Of a stretch of DNA of 64,000 nucleotides, positions 50,062 to 58,943 are shown one piece after another (positions within the stretch are counted from its first letter, which is position 1; the number at the start of each line of letters is the position of its first letter). Source of the DNA: CAYRWR01 sp964537555. GTDB taxonomy: Bacteria; Spirochaetota; Brevinematia; Brevinematales; CAYRWR01. The stretch spans positions 8,523 through 72,522 of the forward strand of contig CAZIAD010000014.1 of assembly GCA_964537555.1 (NCBI GenBank), in the 5' to 3' direction. A model generated the notes under the pieces. That model was not told where the DNA came from. It saw only the letters and a list, made by a program, of their open reading frames with translations, and did no database searches. Both the position numbers and the translations under genes were made by a program.

Positions 50062-50616
50062 TTATTTAAAAAAGATCTGGAACCAGTCAATAAACTTATC
50101 ATATTTGAATTTTTGGATCATCTGATTCAGATCAAGAGTGAAAAAGTGAACGAAATAGTAGTAGGTCATGACCGCTGAAATGGTCAGCTTAGTGATCATG
50201 GCAGTCATCACACCGGCAATGGTGAAACCTTCTTCATCCAGTTTTTTCCGCATCTCTTTTTTAGCTATTAATTCACCGATGACAGACCCAATAATAATAC
50301 CGATCCCTATACCTACCGGAGGAAACAGGAAAAATCCGGCTATCATTCCCAGCAAGGCTCCCCAGGTAGTGGTATGAGAGATCTCATACATCTTTTCATG
50401 CCACCAGGGCACAAAGAAATCCGGGATCCAGGCCATTAAAACTATGACGGCAGCCGCTACAATGGGTAGAATAGGGAATATCTGACCTGCCTGGGAAAAG
50501 TTCAGGAATAAAAGGGCCAGAAAACTGAAAGGCGGGCCCGGTATACCCCTTACCACACAGCCAAAGACTCCTACAGCCACAAAAAACAGAGAAATAAGCA
50601 GAAATACATAATCCAT
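50062..50616 (-). CDS. DUF456 family membrane protein
   Basis: A 184-residue protein with five or six membrane helices. The pattern of helices, GIPGPPFSFLALLFL near the start and the Gly-rich segment GALLGMIAGFFLFPPVGIGIGIIIGSVIGEL match DUF456. Function unknown. It stands between convergent murA-CDF and the signalling operon. Confidence 0.82.
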   Translation of the reverse strand: MDYVFLLISLFFVAVGVFGCVVRGIPGPPFSFLALLFLNFSQAGQIFPILPIVAAAVIVLMAWIPDFFVPWWHEKMYEISHTTTWGALLGMIAGFFLFPPVGIGIGIIIGSVIGELIAKKEMRKKLDEEGFTIAGVMTAMITKLTISAVMTYYYFVHFFTLDLNQMIQKFKYDKFIDWFQIFFK

Positions 50617-50656
50617 GATTTATTATACAATGGATTTTAAAAATATCAAGCAAAAT

Positions 50657-51034
50657 TTAAAATCTGTTTTTGTATTCCATGATTTTTTCTTTCAGGCTGC
50701 CAAAATCAATAGGTTTGGTAACGAAATCATCTGCCCCGGAGTCCATGGCTTTGTTGTAGTTGTGTTCGTCTCCATAGGCGGTGACCATGATGACTTTTAT
50801 CTCTTTCTGATGTTTTTTGATCTGTTCCAGGAGTTCAAATCCATTCATGCCGGGCATATTGATATCTGAAAGGATGAGTACTATTTCCGCTTTGTGAGAA
50901 TGTAAAAACTCCAGGGCCTCTTCACCGGAAAAGACAAAGTGAAAACTGAGTTCACCTCCCTTTATCTCTTTCCGGAATTTTTGTTTAAAGAGGAATTGGA
51001 CATCCTGCTCATCATCTACTATCAAAATACTCAT
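50657..51034 (-). CDS. Single-domain response regulator
   Basis: A 125-residue receiver with no output domain. The acidic pair is Asp7-Asp8, the phosphoacceptor Asp57 is in LILSDINMPG, and the switch residues are Thr in MVTAYG and Lys in VTKPID. Between helix 1 and strand 2 it has the stretch FKQKFRKEIKGGELSFHF shared with the two receivers upstream. It is last in the kinase operon 54627-50657 and probably acts by protein contact or phosphate relay. Confidence 0.92.
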   Translation of the reverse strand: MSILIVDDEQDVQFLFKQKFRKEIKGGELSFHFVFSGEEALEFLHSHKAEIVLILSDINMPGMNGFELLEQIKKHQKEIKVIMVTAYGDEHNYNKAMDSGADDFVTKPIDFGSLKEKIMEYKNRF

Positions 51035-51043
51035 TTTAATCTC

Positions 51044-52165
51044 CTAAGTAATAATATCCAGTACCAGTAATGTCAGGTCATCTTCCAGGCCCTGATCACT
51101 GAATTCATCTACTTCCTTCAAAAGGGCCTGTGCAAAAGTCTCTATATCCAGTCCGGCATTTTCCCGAATAAAAGCATCAAAGCGTTTGTCACCATAAAAC
51201 TCCTTGGTGGAATTCTCTGCTTCAATGATACCATCGGTATAGAGGAGGATACGGTCTCCCTGTGAGATGGAGTACTCCTCCTCTACACAATCCAGAGACT
51301 CAAACCATCCCATCAGCTTTCCTTTGGGATGTATTACCTGCAGGTTTTTTTCCTGTTTTTTATAGATCAGCATAGAAGGATGTCCGGCCCGGGCGACCCG
51401 AAGCCGCTTTTTTTCCAGGTCTATATAGCAATACACAGCGGTAAAAAAGGCATTGTGCAGCTTGTCCTTCATGATGGAGTTCAGGCTTTCCAGAAGGAGG
51501 GAGGGTTCTCTTCCTTTATCTTTGATCATTCCAAAAGCTACTTTTAACATGGAGGCAATCAATGCAGCCGGTACTCCATGGCCTGAGACATCAGCCACGA
51601 AAAACCCGATCTCATGAGGACTGATGATATTAAACTCATAAAAATCTCCGCCTATACTTTTCATAGGCAGGTAATGGGCTGAGACCCTGATCGCTTCTGA
51701 GTGAGGTATTTCCCGGGGGAGGATGGCTCTTTGTAATTGCCAGGCGGCATCCATGTCACGCCGGGTCTCATACGCTTCTCTCATAATATTGACCTGGTCC
51801 AGGGTCCGGTCTATGGTGATGCTGAGGTCTTCCAGGTCAATAGGTTTGACCAGAAAATCAAAAGCTCCCCGGTTCATGGCAGTGCGTATGTTTTTCATAT
51901 CTCCGTAGGCTGAGACAACGATGGTCTTGAGGATCTTATCCTGCCGGTCCAGGTGTGACAGCAGAGTCAGTCCATCCATTTGGGGCATATTGATATCTGT
52001 CAGCACCAGGTCGACCTCTTCAGCCTGCAAGATATCCAGGGCTTCCCGGCCATTCCCCGCAAAGACAAAGGACAGGCTGTCCTGTCTGATCTTTTTACGA
52101 AAACTCTGGCGTATCAGTACTTCCAGATCCGGTTCATCATCTACTACCATGATTCGGTATGCCAT
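51044..52165 (-). CDS. Response regulator with SpoIIE/RsbU-type PP2C phosphatase
   Basis: A 373-residue protein. An N-terminal receiver (acidic pair in VVDDE, Asp57 in LTDINMPQ, Lys in VKPID) is joined by a coiled-coil (about 125-150) to a PP2C/SpoIIE domain (about 165-373: SIGGDFYEFN, ADVSGHGVPAALIASML, LYTDGIIEAENS, DDLTLLVL). Such proteins dephosphorylate anti-sigma-factor antagonists in partner-switching systems, but no antagonist (STAS) or anti-sigma (HATPase) gene lies next to it. Its start overlaps the stop of the receiver upstream (TAATG), so they are coupled. Confidence 0.94.
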   Translation of the reverse strand: MAYRIMVVDDEPDLEVLIRQSFRKKIRQDSLSFVFAGNGREALDILQAEEVDLVLTDINMPQMDGLTLLSHLDRQDKILKTIVVSAYGDMKNIRTAMNRGAFDFLVKPIDLEDLSITIDRTLDQVNIMREAYETRRDMDAAWQLQRAILPREIPHSEAIRVSAHYLPMKSIGGDFYEFNIISPHEIGFFVADVSGHGVPAALIASMLKVAFGMIKDKGREPSLLLESLNSIMKDKLHNAFFTAVYCYIDLEKKRLRVARAGHPSMLIYKKQEKNLQVIHPKGKLMGWFESLDCVEEEYSISQGDRILLYTDGIIEAENSTKEFYGDKRFDAFIRENAGLDIETFAQALLKEVDEFSDQGLEDDLTLLVLDIIT

Positions 52166-52545
52166 TAGTTTTTCTCCAGGATCTTTTCGATATCAGTCAT
52201 AAGCAGCTCGAAGGGCACAGGTTTTACATAATAAGCGGAGGCTCCTGCATCTATACAGGCTTTCTCCTGCACCTTATCCAGGGTGCCGGTCAGAATAAAG
52301 ACAAATGACTGGGATTCTCTGGCTTTCACCATTTTTAAGATCTCTATTCCATTCCCATCCGGAAGATTCAGGTCACACAGAAAAATCCGGGCTTTTTCCC
52401 CTGCAGCAGTCTCAAACAGGCTCCTGGCCTGGGCCAGGTCAGATCCATATTTCAGGTCTATCCGTCCCTGTTTGATCCATTTTCGGAATTTTTGCCTGAA
52501 CAGAAAAAGACTATCCGTCTCGTCGTCTATGAGTATAATATCCAA
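52165..52545 (-). CDS. Single-domain response regulator
   Basis: A 126-residue receiver. The acidic pair is Asp7-Asp8, the phosphoacceptor is Asp58 in FLCDLNLPDGNG, and Thr and Lys are in ILTGTL and VKPVPF. It carries the same FRQKFRKWIKQGRIDLKY insert as its two operon neighbours. It follows the kinase gene by 15 bp and its stop overlaps the phosphatase start. Confidence 0.92.
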   Translation of the reverse strand: MDIILIDDETDSLFLFRQKFRKWIKQGRIDLKYGSDLAQARSLFETAAGEKARIFLCDLNLPDGNGIEILKMVKARESQSFVFILTGTLDKVQEKACIDAGASAYYVKPVPFELLMTDIEKILEKN

Positions 52546-52560
52546 TCCAGTCTCCTGGTA

Positions 52561-54627
52561 TTATTTAACGTGATCGGGTATCCAGATGCGGAATTCTGTA
52601 TATTCGCCTTTTTTTGTATCGAGCTCCAGCTGTCCCCTGTGTTCTGAAACAATGATGTCGTAACTGATGGATAGGCCCAGGCCGGTACCCTCTCCGGCCG
52701 GTTTGGTGGTGAAGAAGGGGTCGAAGATAGAATCCTGGATCTCGCGGGGTATTCCTTTTCCATTATCTCTGATAATTATTTCTACACCTGTCTCGGTCTT
52801 TTTACTTTTTATGCTGACTTTGGCTTCAAAATCTTTAGGGCTGGACTTTCGCCTGTCATTAGCCGCGTAGCAGGCGTTATTTACTATATTAAGAAAGGCC
52901 CGGCTGATATCCTGGGGCACAATAGATATCTCACCGATAGAGCTGTCCAGATCTATATCCAGGTCTACCTGGAAGGAAATATCCTGGGCTCTCATTCCGT
53001 GATAAGCCAGATTCGCATATTCCAGCAGTATACTGTTGAGGTCTACCTTTTTAAACTCACCAGATGTACCCCGGGAGTGCAGCAGCATGCTCTGCACTAT
53101 TCCGTCCGCCCTTTTACCATGATCATATATCTTGGAGATGCTTTGTTCCAGGTCAGAAATCAGCTCTTTATCCTCATCGCTTATTGTAATAGTGCTGAGG
53201 TTTTCTTTTAATTCATCCAGGAGCTCTATAGAGACAGTGGAAAAATTATTCACAAAATTCAGGGGGTTTTTAATCTCGTGGGCGATACCAGCCGTAAGTC
53301 CGCCCAGAGAGGCCAGTTTTTCCTGCTGTATGATCTTTTTTTGCATAGCCTTGAGCTGATTGAGAGTCACTTCCAGTTCTTCATTGGCATGCTGCAGGTC
53401 ATTGGTCCGGTCTTCTACCATAGTCTCCAGGTTCTGAGAGTAATCTCTGAGTTTGAGCTGGGCCTGGTTAAACTGGCTGTACAGTATAGTACCCACGATG
53501 AGTTCCAGCCATAACATTCCCCAGAACATATTGATCTCCATGCCCAGATGCAGGTAATTAACGCTGAGGTCACCCAGGGAATAAAGTATAAATACAGCCA
53601 GGCCAAAGGTAAACAATATCTTTTCCTGGGACTTTTCCTTGATCAGGAACACATAGATCGTGGCCGCCAGGAGGGATAAAGTAGTGACGATACTATAGGA
53701 AATCCATATAAAACTCAGGAATAAATTGAGATTGATCACAAAGAGGCTGAGATAGATAAAACTCAAAGCCAGACTGGCAGACCATAATTTTCGGATAAAT
53801 GAGGTGCAGGGGAGTTCGAACACTACTTCGATAAAATACAGTACCGCCGGAGTGAGAAACCACATGGAAATATAAAAGGTGTGGTTCAATATCCGGGGAG
53901 GAATAAGCAGGAAAGTAATATCTGTACGGGCTATGGTAAATATTCCTACAACCAGGGAAAACATGGCAAAAGCAAATACTGCCGGGTTCCTGAAATTTTT
54001 TAGTAAGAGGAGCAGTGCTATCATTCCCGTGACAATGAACAGGATGCCTGAAGAAAAGGGGATGATGTCTTTTATTATCAGTTTGGGCAGAAAACGATTC
54101 ATAGATCCATAAATGATCTGATGATAGTTTTCATAATCGTATCCCTGGGGAAAATGTATATAGACAAATTCTCCCTCCCTGATGTTCTCAGTCAGGGGAT
54201 AAATGTTCCAGCTCAGGGTTTTCGAGTCTTCTTTCTGCTGTATGATGTTAGTCAGGATTTGTGATCTGAAAAAGAGGAGGGTATCATTTTTGCCCAGGAT
54301 GAACAGGGCAGGGTCAGTCCAGTTTTTTTCAACCAGGCGCAGCCGCATCCAGAAGACTTCATGATTTCCTTGCTGATCCTTTGTATTCATGCCCATGTAA
54401 TCATAGCTACCCGCTATAACCCAGTCATTACTGAGGCTATTATTGACCCAAAGCGGTATACCATTATTATCCAGGGGAGAAGTCCCCTCACGGTACTCCA
54501 GGGAGCTATCCATTTTGAGAAAAATATCATTATTGCGGCGGGGATAGACCAGTAAGAAAAGGAAAAACTCGATGATGATGGCCAGAACCAGCAGGATGGC
54601 AAATACCTTAGCGCTCGTTTTTTTCAA
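52561..54627 (-). CDS. 7TM-DISM-type membrane sensor histidine kinase
   Basis: A 688-residue kinase. It has an N-terminal helix, an extracytoplasmic domain (about 35-195) of the type seen in 7TMR-DISM receptors, seven membrane helices (about 200-385), a coiled-coil (about 390-440), and a HisKA domain with phosphoacceptor His450 in TAGIAHEIKNPLNF. The HATPase domain contains NACYAAN, DNGKGIPREI and GTGLGLSISYDII. It is first in an operon with three receivers and is the likely phosphate donor for them. The start is TTG at 54627. A promoter TTGCTG-N16-TATAAA lies on the minus strand at 54648-54675. Confidence 0.92.
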   Translation of the reverse strand: MKKTSAKVFAILLVLAIIIEFFLFLLVYPRRNNDIFLKMDSSLEYREGTSPLDNNGIPLWVNNSLSNDWVIAGSYDYMGMNTKDQQGNHEVFWMRLRLVEKNWTDPALFILGKNDTLLFFRSQILTNIIQQKEDSKTLSWNIYPLTENIREGEFVYIHFPQGYDYENYHQIIYGSMNRFLPKLIIKDIIPFSSGILFIVTGMIALLLLLKNFRNPAVFAFAMFSLVVGIFTIARTDITFLLIPPRILNHTFYISMWFLTPAVLYFIEVVFELPCTSFIRKLWSASLALSFIYLSLFVINLNLFLSFIWISYSIVTTLSLLAATIYVFLIKEKSQEKILFTFGLAVFILYSLGDLSVNYLHLGMEINMFWGMLWLELIVGTILYSQFNQAQLKLRDYSQNLETMVEDRTNDLQHANEELEVTLNQLKAMQKKIIQQEKLASLGGLTAGIAHEIKNPLNFVNNFSTVSIELLDELKENLSTITISDEDKELISDLEQSISKIYDHGKRADGIVQSMLLHSRGTSGEFKKVDLNSILLEYANLAYHGMRAQDISFQVDLDIDLDSSIGEISIVPQDISRAFLNIVNNACYAANDRRKSSPKDFEAKVSIKSKKTETGVEIIIRDNGKGIPREIQDSIFDPFFTTKPAGEGTGLGLSISYDIIVSEHRGQLELDTKKGEYTEFRIWIPDHVK

Positions 54628-54647
54628 AACATTTATCCAATAAGAGA

Positions 54648-54675
54648 TTTATACTATTATATATTGGATCAGCAA
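54648..54675 (-). promoter_or_regulatory. Possible promoter of the kinase-receiver operon
   Basis: On the minus strand TTGCTG (54675-54670) and TATAAA (54653-54648) are spaced by 16 bp. An overlapping TATAAT just upstream could be an alternative -10. Confidence 0.4.
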
Positions 54676-54716
54676 AATTTCCCAGCAAATATCAGAAAAA
54701 ACGGAGTACTTTATGG

Positions 54717-55340
54717 CTAGAGATCATCATCCCTGTCTTTTTGAGGCGGGCTGACTGTACCAAACAGGCTGACAAAATCCTTTACCTTCCAGACACCGCG
54801 GTTGTTTTTTACCACTGTGATGGGGCGAGGGCTGTCAGTACCGGTACTACTGATCTGCAGCTTGACGGTGTTCTCGTCAGGCTGAGCAAAGGGGTTTGTG
54901 GAGTACTGGCACACAAAGCTGCTCTGCGGTAATGCATAAGCCTGTTCCGGGCTAGTGCCCTGTATATAGGAAAAGGGTATATAGGGATAATCCCGGAGTC
55001 GACTGTAATAGTACTTGAATCCATCAGTAGGGGAATACCCTTTATAACCACCGGTATTTTTCATTAACTGGCTGTTATCCAAAGCAATGGTAAAGCACTG
55101 TTTTCCCAGAGACTCATTCCGGGTGAAAACGAGCATGGCAATCACAAATACGGTTGCTCCCCCTTCAGGGGTGTAGGCCAGCTTGTCCCGGAGGTTCAGA
55201 AAAGCTTCCAGGGTCTGGGGGATCTCGGAAAACACCGGATCGGGACTTCGGACCGGCAGAAAATCATGGATCTTCGGTTTGGCAAAAGCTGTAGCGGTCA
55301 GCATAAGAGAAAGGGTTATATAGCTGAGTTTTTTATACAT
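54717..55340 (-). CDS. Secreted protein, paralogue of the 20052-20663 product
   Basis: A 207-residue exported protein (signal peptide near residues 1-20, TATAFA-K). It shares with the product at 20052-20663 the blocks LRDKLAYTPEGGATVF, LGKQCFTIALD, IPFSYIQGTSPEQAY and SPRPITVVKNNRGVWKVKDF. A GYKGYSPTDGFKYYYSRL segment in the middle is more diverged. Function unknown; no catalytic motif. AAGGAG precedes the ATG. It stands alone between the signalling operon and the amidotransferase gene. Confidence 0.75.
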   Translation of the reverse strand: MYKKLSYITLSLMLTATAFAKPKIHDFLPVRSPDPVFSEIPQTLEAFLNLRDKLAYTPEGGATVFVIAMLVFTRNESLGKQCFTIALDNSQLMKNTGGYKGYSPTDGFKYYYSRLRDYPYIPFSYIQGTSPEQAYALPQSSFVCQYSTNPFAQPDENTVKLQISSTGTDSPRPITVVKNNRGVWKVKDFVSLFGTVSPPQKDRDDDL

Positions 55341-55381
55341 TTCAGGCTCCTTTAATCAAGACTATAGTATGATTATCGGAA

Positions 55382-56101
55382 CTAATCCTTTTTATTCCAG
55401 AGTTCAGACACATTATCCAGAAGTTTTTTCATGATATAGTTACTCTCAGAGATAAGATCAGAACGGGAGCTCATTTCTTCCAGGGTCTGGACATAAGGCC
55501 CGCCCTGTTTCAATTCGGAGAGGGCATTCCGGCCTAAGGATTGAATAGAGGCCAGGGTGGACTCCAGGTGGAACTGAAGGGCTATCACTCTTCTGCCCTG
55601 TCCGCTCAGGAAAAATCCCTGATGGGCTGTGAGGCTGTTTCCTGCCAGCAGAACCGCGTGCGGAGGCAGGTCAAAAGTATCCCCATGCCAGTGGAAGGGG
55701 CTGAACTGCCGGGGAAAGCCCTTAAACAGGGGGGATGACTCGGCTTCAGGATGAAGATGAACCGGGAACCATCCGATCTCTTTTTCAGAATTTCGGTAGA
55801 CCCTGGCCCCCAGGACCTGAGCTATGAGCTGGGCCCCCAGGCAGATACCCAGGGTGGGAATACCCGCATTGATCACGTTTAGGATGTATTCCTTTTCCTC
55901 ACTGAGCCAGGGGTGTTCCGGGATGTCGTCCACACTCATAGGCCCACCCATGACCAGGAGCATATCCAGGCCGATGATCTCAGGCATGATCTCTTCCAGA
56001 TAGAGAGGGGTGACGACGAGCTCATGTCCATGTTCCTGGCACCATTGTTCGATATATGCCGGCCCTTCAAAGGGAACGTGCTGCAGACAATGTATCCTCA
56101 T
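55382..56101 (-). CDS. Class I glutamine amidotransferase-like protein
   Basis: A 239-residue GATase1 protein. The triad is visible: Cys87 in LGICLGAQLIAQ, His178 and Glu180 in ALQFHLEST. An oxyanion-strand MGGPMSVDD is at residues 51-59. The form resembles stand-alone GMP-synthase-like amidotransferases of unknown acceptor. It lies 3 bp after the rsmG stop on the same strand and is probably in its transcript. Confidence 0.87.
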   Translation of the reverse strand: MRIHCLQHVPFEGPAYIEQWCQEHGHELVVTPLYLEEIMPEIIGLDMLLVMGGPMSVDDIPEHPWLSEEKEYILNVINAGIPTLGICLGAQLIAQVLGARVYRNSEKEIGWFPVHLHPEAESSPLFKGFPRQFSPFHWHGDTFDLPPHAVLLAGNSLTAHQGFFLSGQGRRVIALQFHLESTLASIQSLGRNALSELKQGGPYVQTLEEMSSRSDLISESNYIMKKLLDNVSELWNKKD

Positions 56102-56104
56102 GGC

Positions 56105-56665
56105 CTACTCCTTTAATGAAAAAGTCAAAATACAACCCCTTTCCCGGGGAATGAGAGTATAATCTGTAAGTCCGCTTAATTCAATTTCTTTTAAGGTAGT
56201 CTCCTCAGTCCCTTTGAGCAGGAGAAAATCACGGGCCCGGGGCGCGTGCCGGGCCTGCCAGTCCAGTATATTGGATAGCTCGGAAAAGGCACGACTGGTA
56301 ATGAGGCAGGGCTTATCATACTGAAACCCCTGACTGATATCTATTACCTCGGCATTCAGCCTGAGAAGAGAGCAGGCCCATTCCATGAAGCCGGTCTTTT
56401 TTTTGATGACATCCGTCATTATGAAATGGATATCAGGATTGTAAATGGCCAGGGGTATGGCGGGGAGGCCTCCCCCGCTTCCAATATCCACTACTACGGC
56501 CGGTTTGAGTTCTGCGAGATAGGGCTGTAGGGCCAAGCTGTCTTCTATGTGTACGTCCCATATCTCGGCTTCGGTCTTACGGCCGATGAGGTTGACCGAT
56601 TTATTCCACTTGAGCAGTTCTTTGACGTAACGCTGTAAGTCAGGATTATCTTTAATATTTTCCAT
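56105..56665 (-). CDS. rsmG: 16S rRNA (guanine527-N7)-methyltransferase
   Basis: A 186-residue SAM-dependent methyltransferase that modifies G527 of 16S rRNA. SAM-binding motif I is VVVDIGSGGGLPAIPLAI (about 57-74); LLKWNKSVNLIG near the start and SRAFSELSNILDW are RsmG signatures. No Shine-Dalgarno site precedes it. A TTGAAA-N17-TATAAT promoter ends only 5 bp before the ATG, so the mRNA probably starts at or within one or two bases of the ATG (leaderless). A GTG one codon upstream is possible. mnmG (gidA), a frequent neighbour, is absent. Confidence 0.94.
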   Translation of the reverse strand: MENIKDNPDLQRYVKELLKWNKSVNLIGRKTEAEIWDVHIEDSLALQPYLAELKPAVVVDIGSGGGLPAIPLAIYNPDIHFIMTDVIKKKTGFMEWACSLLRLNAEVIDISQGFQYDKPCLITSRAFSELSNILDWQARHAPRARDFLLLKGTEETTLKEIELSGLTDYTLIPRERGCILTFSLKE

Positions 56666-56670
56666 CACAC

Positions 56671-56699
56671 ATTATACTTTCTAATTTGCTATATTTCAA
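56671..56699 (-). promoter_or_regulatory. Promoter of rsmG giving a predicted leaderless mRNA
   Basis: On the minus strand TTGAAA (56699-56694) and TATAAT (56676-56671) are spaced by 17 bp. The ATG begins at 56665, the sixth base after the -10 box. Confidence 0.7.
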
Positions 56700-56712
56700 T
56701 GGAATTAATTCT

Positions 56713-56741
56713 TTGCTATCCTAAAAAAATTGCATTATAAT
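56713..56741 (+). promoter_or_regulatory. Promoter of apbE
   Basis: TTGCTA at 56713-56718 and TATAAT at 56736-56741 are spaced by 17 bp. It is divergent from the rsmG promoter in a 102-bp intergenic region. Confidence 0.65.
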
Positions 56742-56767
56742 ATTTCTAAAAAATAGCGGGTATTTGA

Positions 56768-57769
56768 TTGAAAACGAAGATCTCCCTGGTACTGCTGGCG
56801 GTACTGATCAGCTCATGCTCCCAGCAATCATTAAAAAAGTATAGTTATCAGCAATTTATGATGGACACTATCTTTGAGATAACAGTGTATTCCCCTTATA
56901 CCAGTGACAAGACCCTGTCCAAAGTCAATCATGCATTCTCAGTCCTGAAGGATGTGGAAAAAAACTATTCCTCCTGGACTCCGGGAACCCTGGTATACCG
57001 TCTGAACCATGATAAACAGGTAAGCCTGGGGCCGGAAGATTATTTCATTCTGAATCAGTCCCAGGAAATCGGAGCGCTTACCGGGGGAAGATTTGATATC
57101 TCGGTATTGCCTCTTATGGGGGTATGGGGTTTTCGTGATAAGAAGTACCGTATTCCCAGTGAAGCCGAGATCCGGGCGGCAGATCTAAAGGTAGATATTG
57201 CCCATAATCTGGTCCTCACCCCTTCCAATGCCACCCTCCTCAATGATGCTATGCTGGACCTGGGGGGTATTCTGAAAGGCTATGCTGTGGATAAAGCCGT
57301 GAAAGACCTACAGGATCAGGGTATCAGTGTCGGGATAGTCAATGCGGGCGGGAATCTCAAGGCTTTTGGGTCCAAGCCGGATAAAAGCCCCTGGATCATA
57401 GGTATCCGGCATCCTCGCAAAGAGGGGGAGCTCTTAGCCACTTATGAAATACCTTCGGATATGGCTATTGCTACCTCAGGGGACTATGAAAGGTTTTTCT
57501 TTCTGGATGGAGTGAGGTATCATCATATAATGGATCCGGTGACGGGCCGGCCTGTGGCCAATAATGTCATCTCTGTGAGCATACTGAATGAATCTACCCT
57601 GATGACCGATGCCCTGGCTACAGCCCTGTTTGTGATGGGTATAAAAGACGGCCTGGCCTTTGCTGAAAAGAATAAGCTGGGGGTCTTTCTTATATACGAA
57701 AAACAGGGAAAATTAGGTACTACTAATTCCAGCAGCTGGGATCTCAATAAGACCCATTTTAATAAATAA
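56768..57769 (+). CDS. apbE: FAD:protein FMN transferase (ApbE), lipoprotein
   Basis: A 333-residue exported enzyme that attaches FMN covalently to FMN_bind-type proteins using FAD and Mg2+. The lipobox is AVLISSC (Cys17). ApbE motifs are GGRFDISVLPLMGVWGF, LDLGGILKGYAVDKAV, GIVNAGGNLKAFG, IATSGDYERFF, HIMDPVTGRPV and the metal-binding LMTDALATALFVMG. The start is TTG at 56768. Its likely substrates include the FMN-binding-domain protein encoded at 25521-26045. The 113-residue gene downstream may be cotranscribed. Confidence 0.94.
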   Translation: MKTKISLVLLAVLISSCSQQSLKKYSYQQFMMDTIFEITVYSPYTSDKTLSKVNHAFSVLKDVEKNYSSWTPGTLVYRLNHDKQVSLGPEDYFILNQSQEIGALTGGRFDISVLPLMGVWGFRDKKYRIPSEAEIRAADLKVDIAHNLVLTPSNATLLNDAMLDLGGILKGYAVDKAVKDLQDQGISVGIVNAGGNLKAFGSKPDKSPWIIGIRHPRKEGELLATYEIPSDMAIATSGDYERFFFLDGVRYHHIMDPVTGRPVANNVISVSILNESTLMTDALATALFVMGIKDGLAFAEKNKLGVFLIYEKQGKLGTTNSSSWDLNKTHFNK

Positions 57770-57795
57770 AAAAGAGTGCAGGAGAATAGTAAAAA

Positions 57796-58137
57796 ATGGA
57801 TCAAACATGTGAAGAAAGGATGAGAGATGTGCGGAGCCTGGCAGAACCTCTGCTCAAAGTATCCGGAATGGCAGTGGAATCACTCATAGAAAAGAAAAGA
57901 TCTATGGGAGGGGAGCAGCTAATTTTGTTTGTGCTTACAACCCGTCAGTTGGTAGTGTGTATTCATATAGATTTTAAATCCAAGATAGTGTACAAAGGCA
58001 AATGCTATGATGATGAGATGCTCAAGCTATTAGGAAAATCCATTATTCCGGAAGATAAAGCTATTACTGCTAATGATGATATGGCTATCGATGATGTGAT
58101 GATAGCTATTAAAGATTTTTTCTTTAAGAGGCACTAA
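57796..58137 (+). CDS. Hypothetical protein of 113 residues
   Basis: I do not recognise this protein. It has no signal peptide or membrane helix; a helical N-terminus (ERMRDVRSLAEPLLKVSGMAVESLIEKKRSM) is followed by a beta segment (QLILFVLTTRQLVVCIHIDFKSKIVYKG) and an acidic helical end. The gene is 26 bp after apbE, and its 3-prime end overlaps the convergent methyltransferase gene by 4 bp. Confidence 0.6.
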   Translation: MDQTCEERMRDVRSLAEPLLKVSGMAVESLIEKKRSMGGEQLILFVLTTRQLVVCIHIDFKSKIVYKGKCYDDEMLKLLGKSIIPEDKAITANDDMAIDDVMIAIKDFFFKRH

Positions 58138-58943
58138 ACCCGGAATTTCTCCATTACCTGATAAAACACTATAGCAAAACTATTGGCAACATTCATCGAG
58201 TTTTTACTGCCCACCATAGGCAGTTCCAGGATATCGTCTGCACGGCGTAGTATCTCATCAGTGATCCCGAATTCCTCATTCCCAAAAATAAACGCGGTCT
58301 TTTCCCTGATGTCGTAATCTTTCAGGCTGACCGAGCCCTGTACTGTTTCCAGGGCAGTAATCTGGTAGCCCAGATCTTTGTAGTAGGAGATGGCATCTCC
58401 CGTTTTCTCAAAATATCTCCATTTTGTCACATCAATGGTACCCATAGCTGTCCTGTCGATCTTGACAGAAGGGGGGTGGGGGGTGATACCGCACAGGGCC
58501 AGCTCTCCAGTACCCAGACAGTCAGCCGAACGGAACATATTTCCTACATTAAAAGGACTGCGGATATTATCCAGTATTGCGGCTACTTCAAAACGCTGCA
58601 TACCCAGGCCTGAATCAAAATGTTTGACTGAGTAAAACTTCTCCGAGATAGATTCGTTGATAAGATCCAGGAGCTCGTGATAACAAAAATTGAGGTTTTT
58701 GATCTTAAGGCTGGGCTCCAGTGCCTCCAGGCTGTCGATCCGGTACTGGGAGATCCTGTCAAAACAGGCCTGGATTTTTTTATGATCCCTGTCTTTTTCG
58801 ATATAGCTGATGTAAGCATAGAGTTCCGTAGGGTCACTCTCTTCCCTTTTTTTCAGGGCATCCTCCAGGCTGCGCATACTGGAAGCTATCTTGTAGATCT
58901 TCTGCTTGATGTTCAGATGGTTAAATTTGTTACGGGCTATCAT
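58134..58943 (-). CDS. SpoU (TrmH) family RNA methyltransferase
   Basis: A 269-residue protein. The C-terminal SPOUT domain has motif 1 AAILDNIRSPFNVGNMFRSADCLG, motif 2 FIFGNEEFGITDEIL and motif 3 ELPMVGSKNSMNVANSFAIVFYQ, which form the trefoil-knot SAM site. The N-terminal about 120 residues are helical and not assigned. It probably 2-prime-O-methylates tRNA or rRNA; the target is unknown. The ATG at 58943 overlaps the holA stop (ATGA), which is why it is preferred over an in-frame start 30 bp upstream. Confidence 0.88.
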   Translation of the reverse strand: MIARNKFNHLNIKQKIYKIASSMRSLEDALKKREESDPTELYAYISYIEKDRDHKKIQACFDRISQYRIDSLEALEPSLKIKNLNFCYHELLDLINESISEKFYSVKHFDSGLGMQRFEVAAILDNIRSPFNVGNMFRSADCLGTGELALCGITPHPPSVKIDRTAMGTIDVTKWRYFEKTGDAISYYKDLGYQITALETVQGSVSLKDYDIREKTAFIFGNEEFGITDEILRRADDILELPMVGSKNSMNVANSFAIVFYQVMEKFRV

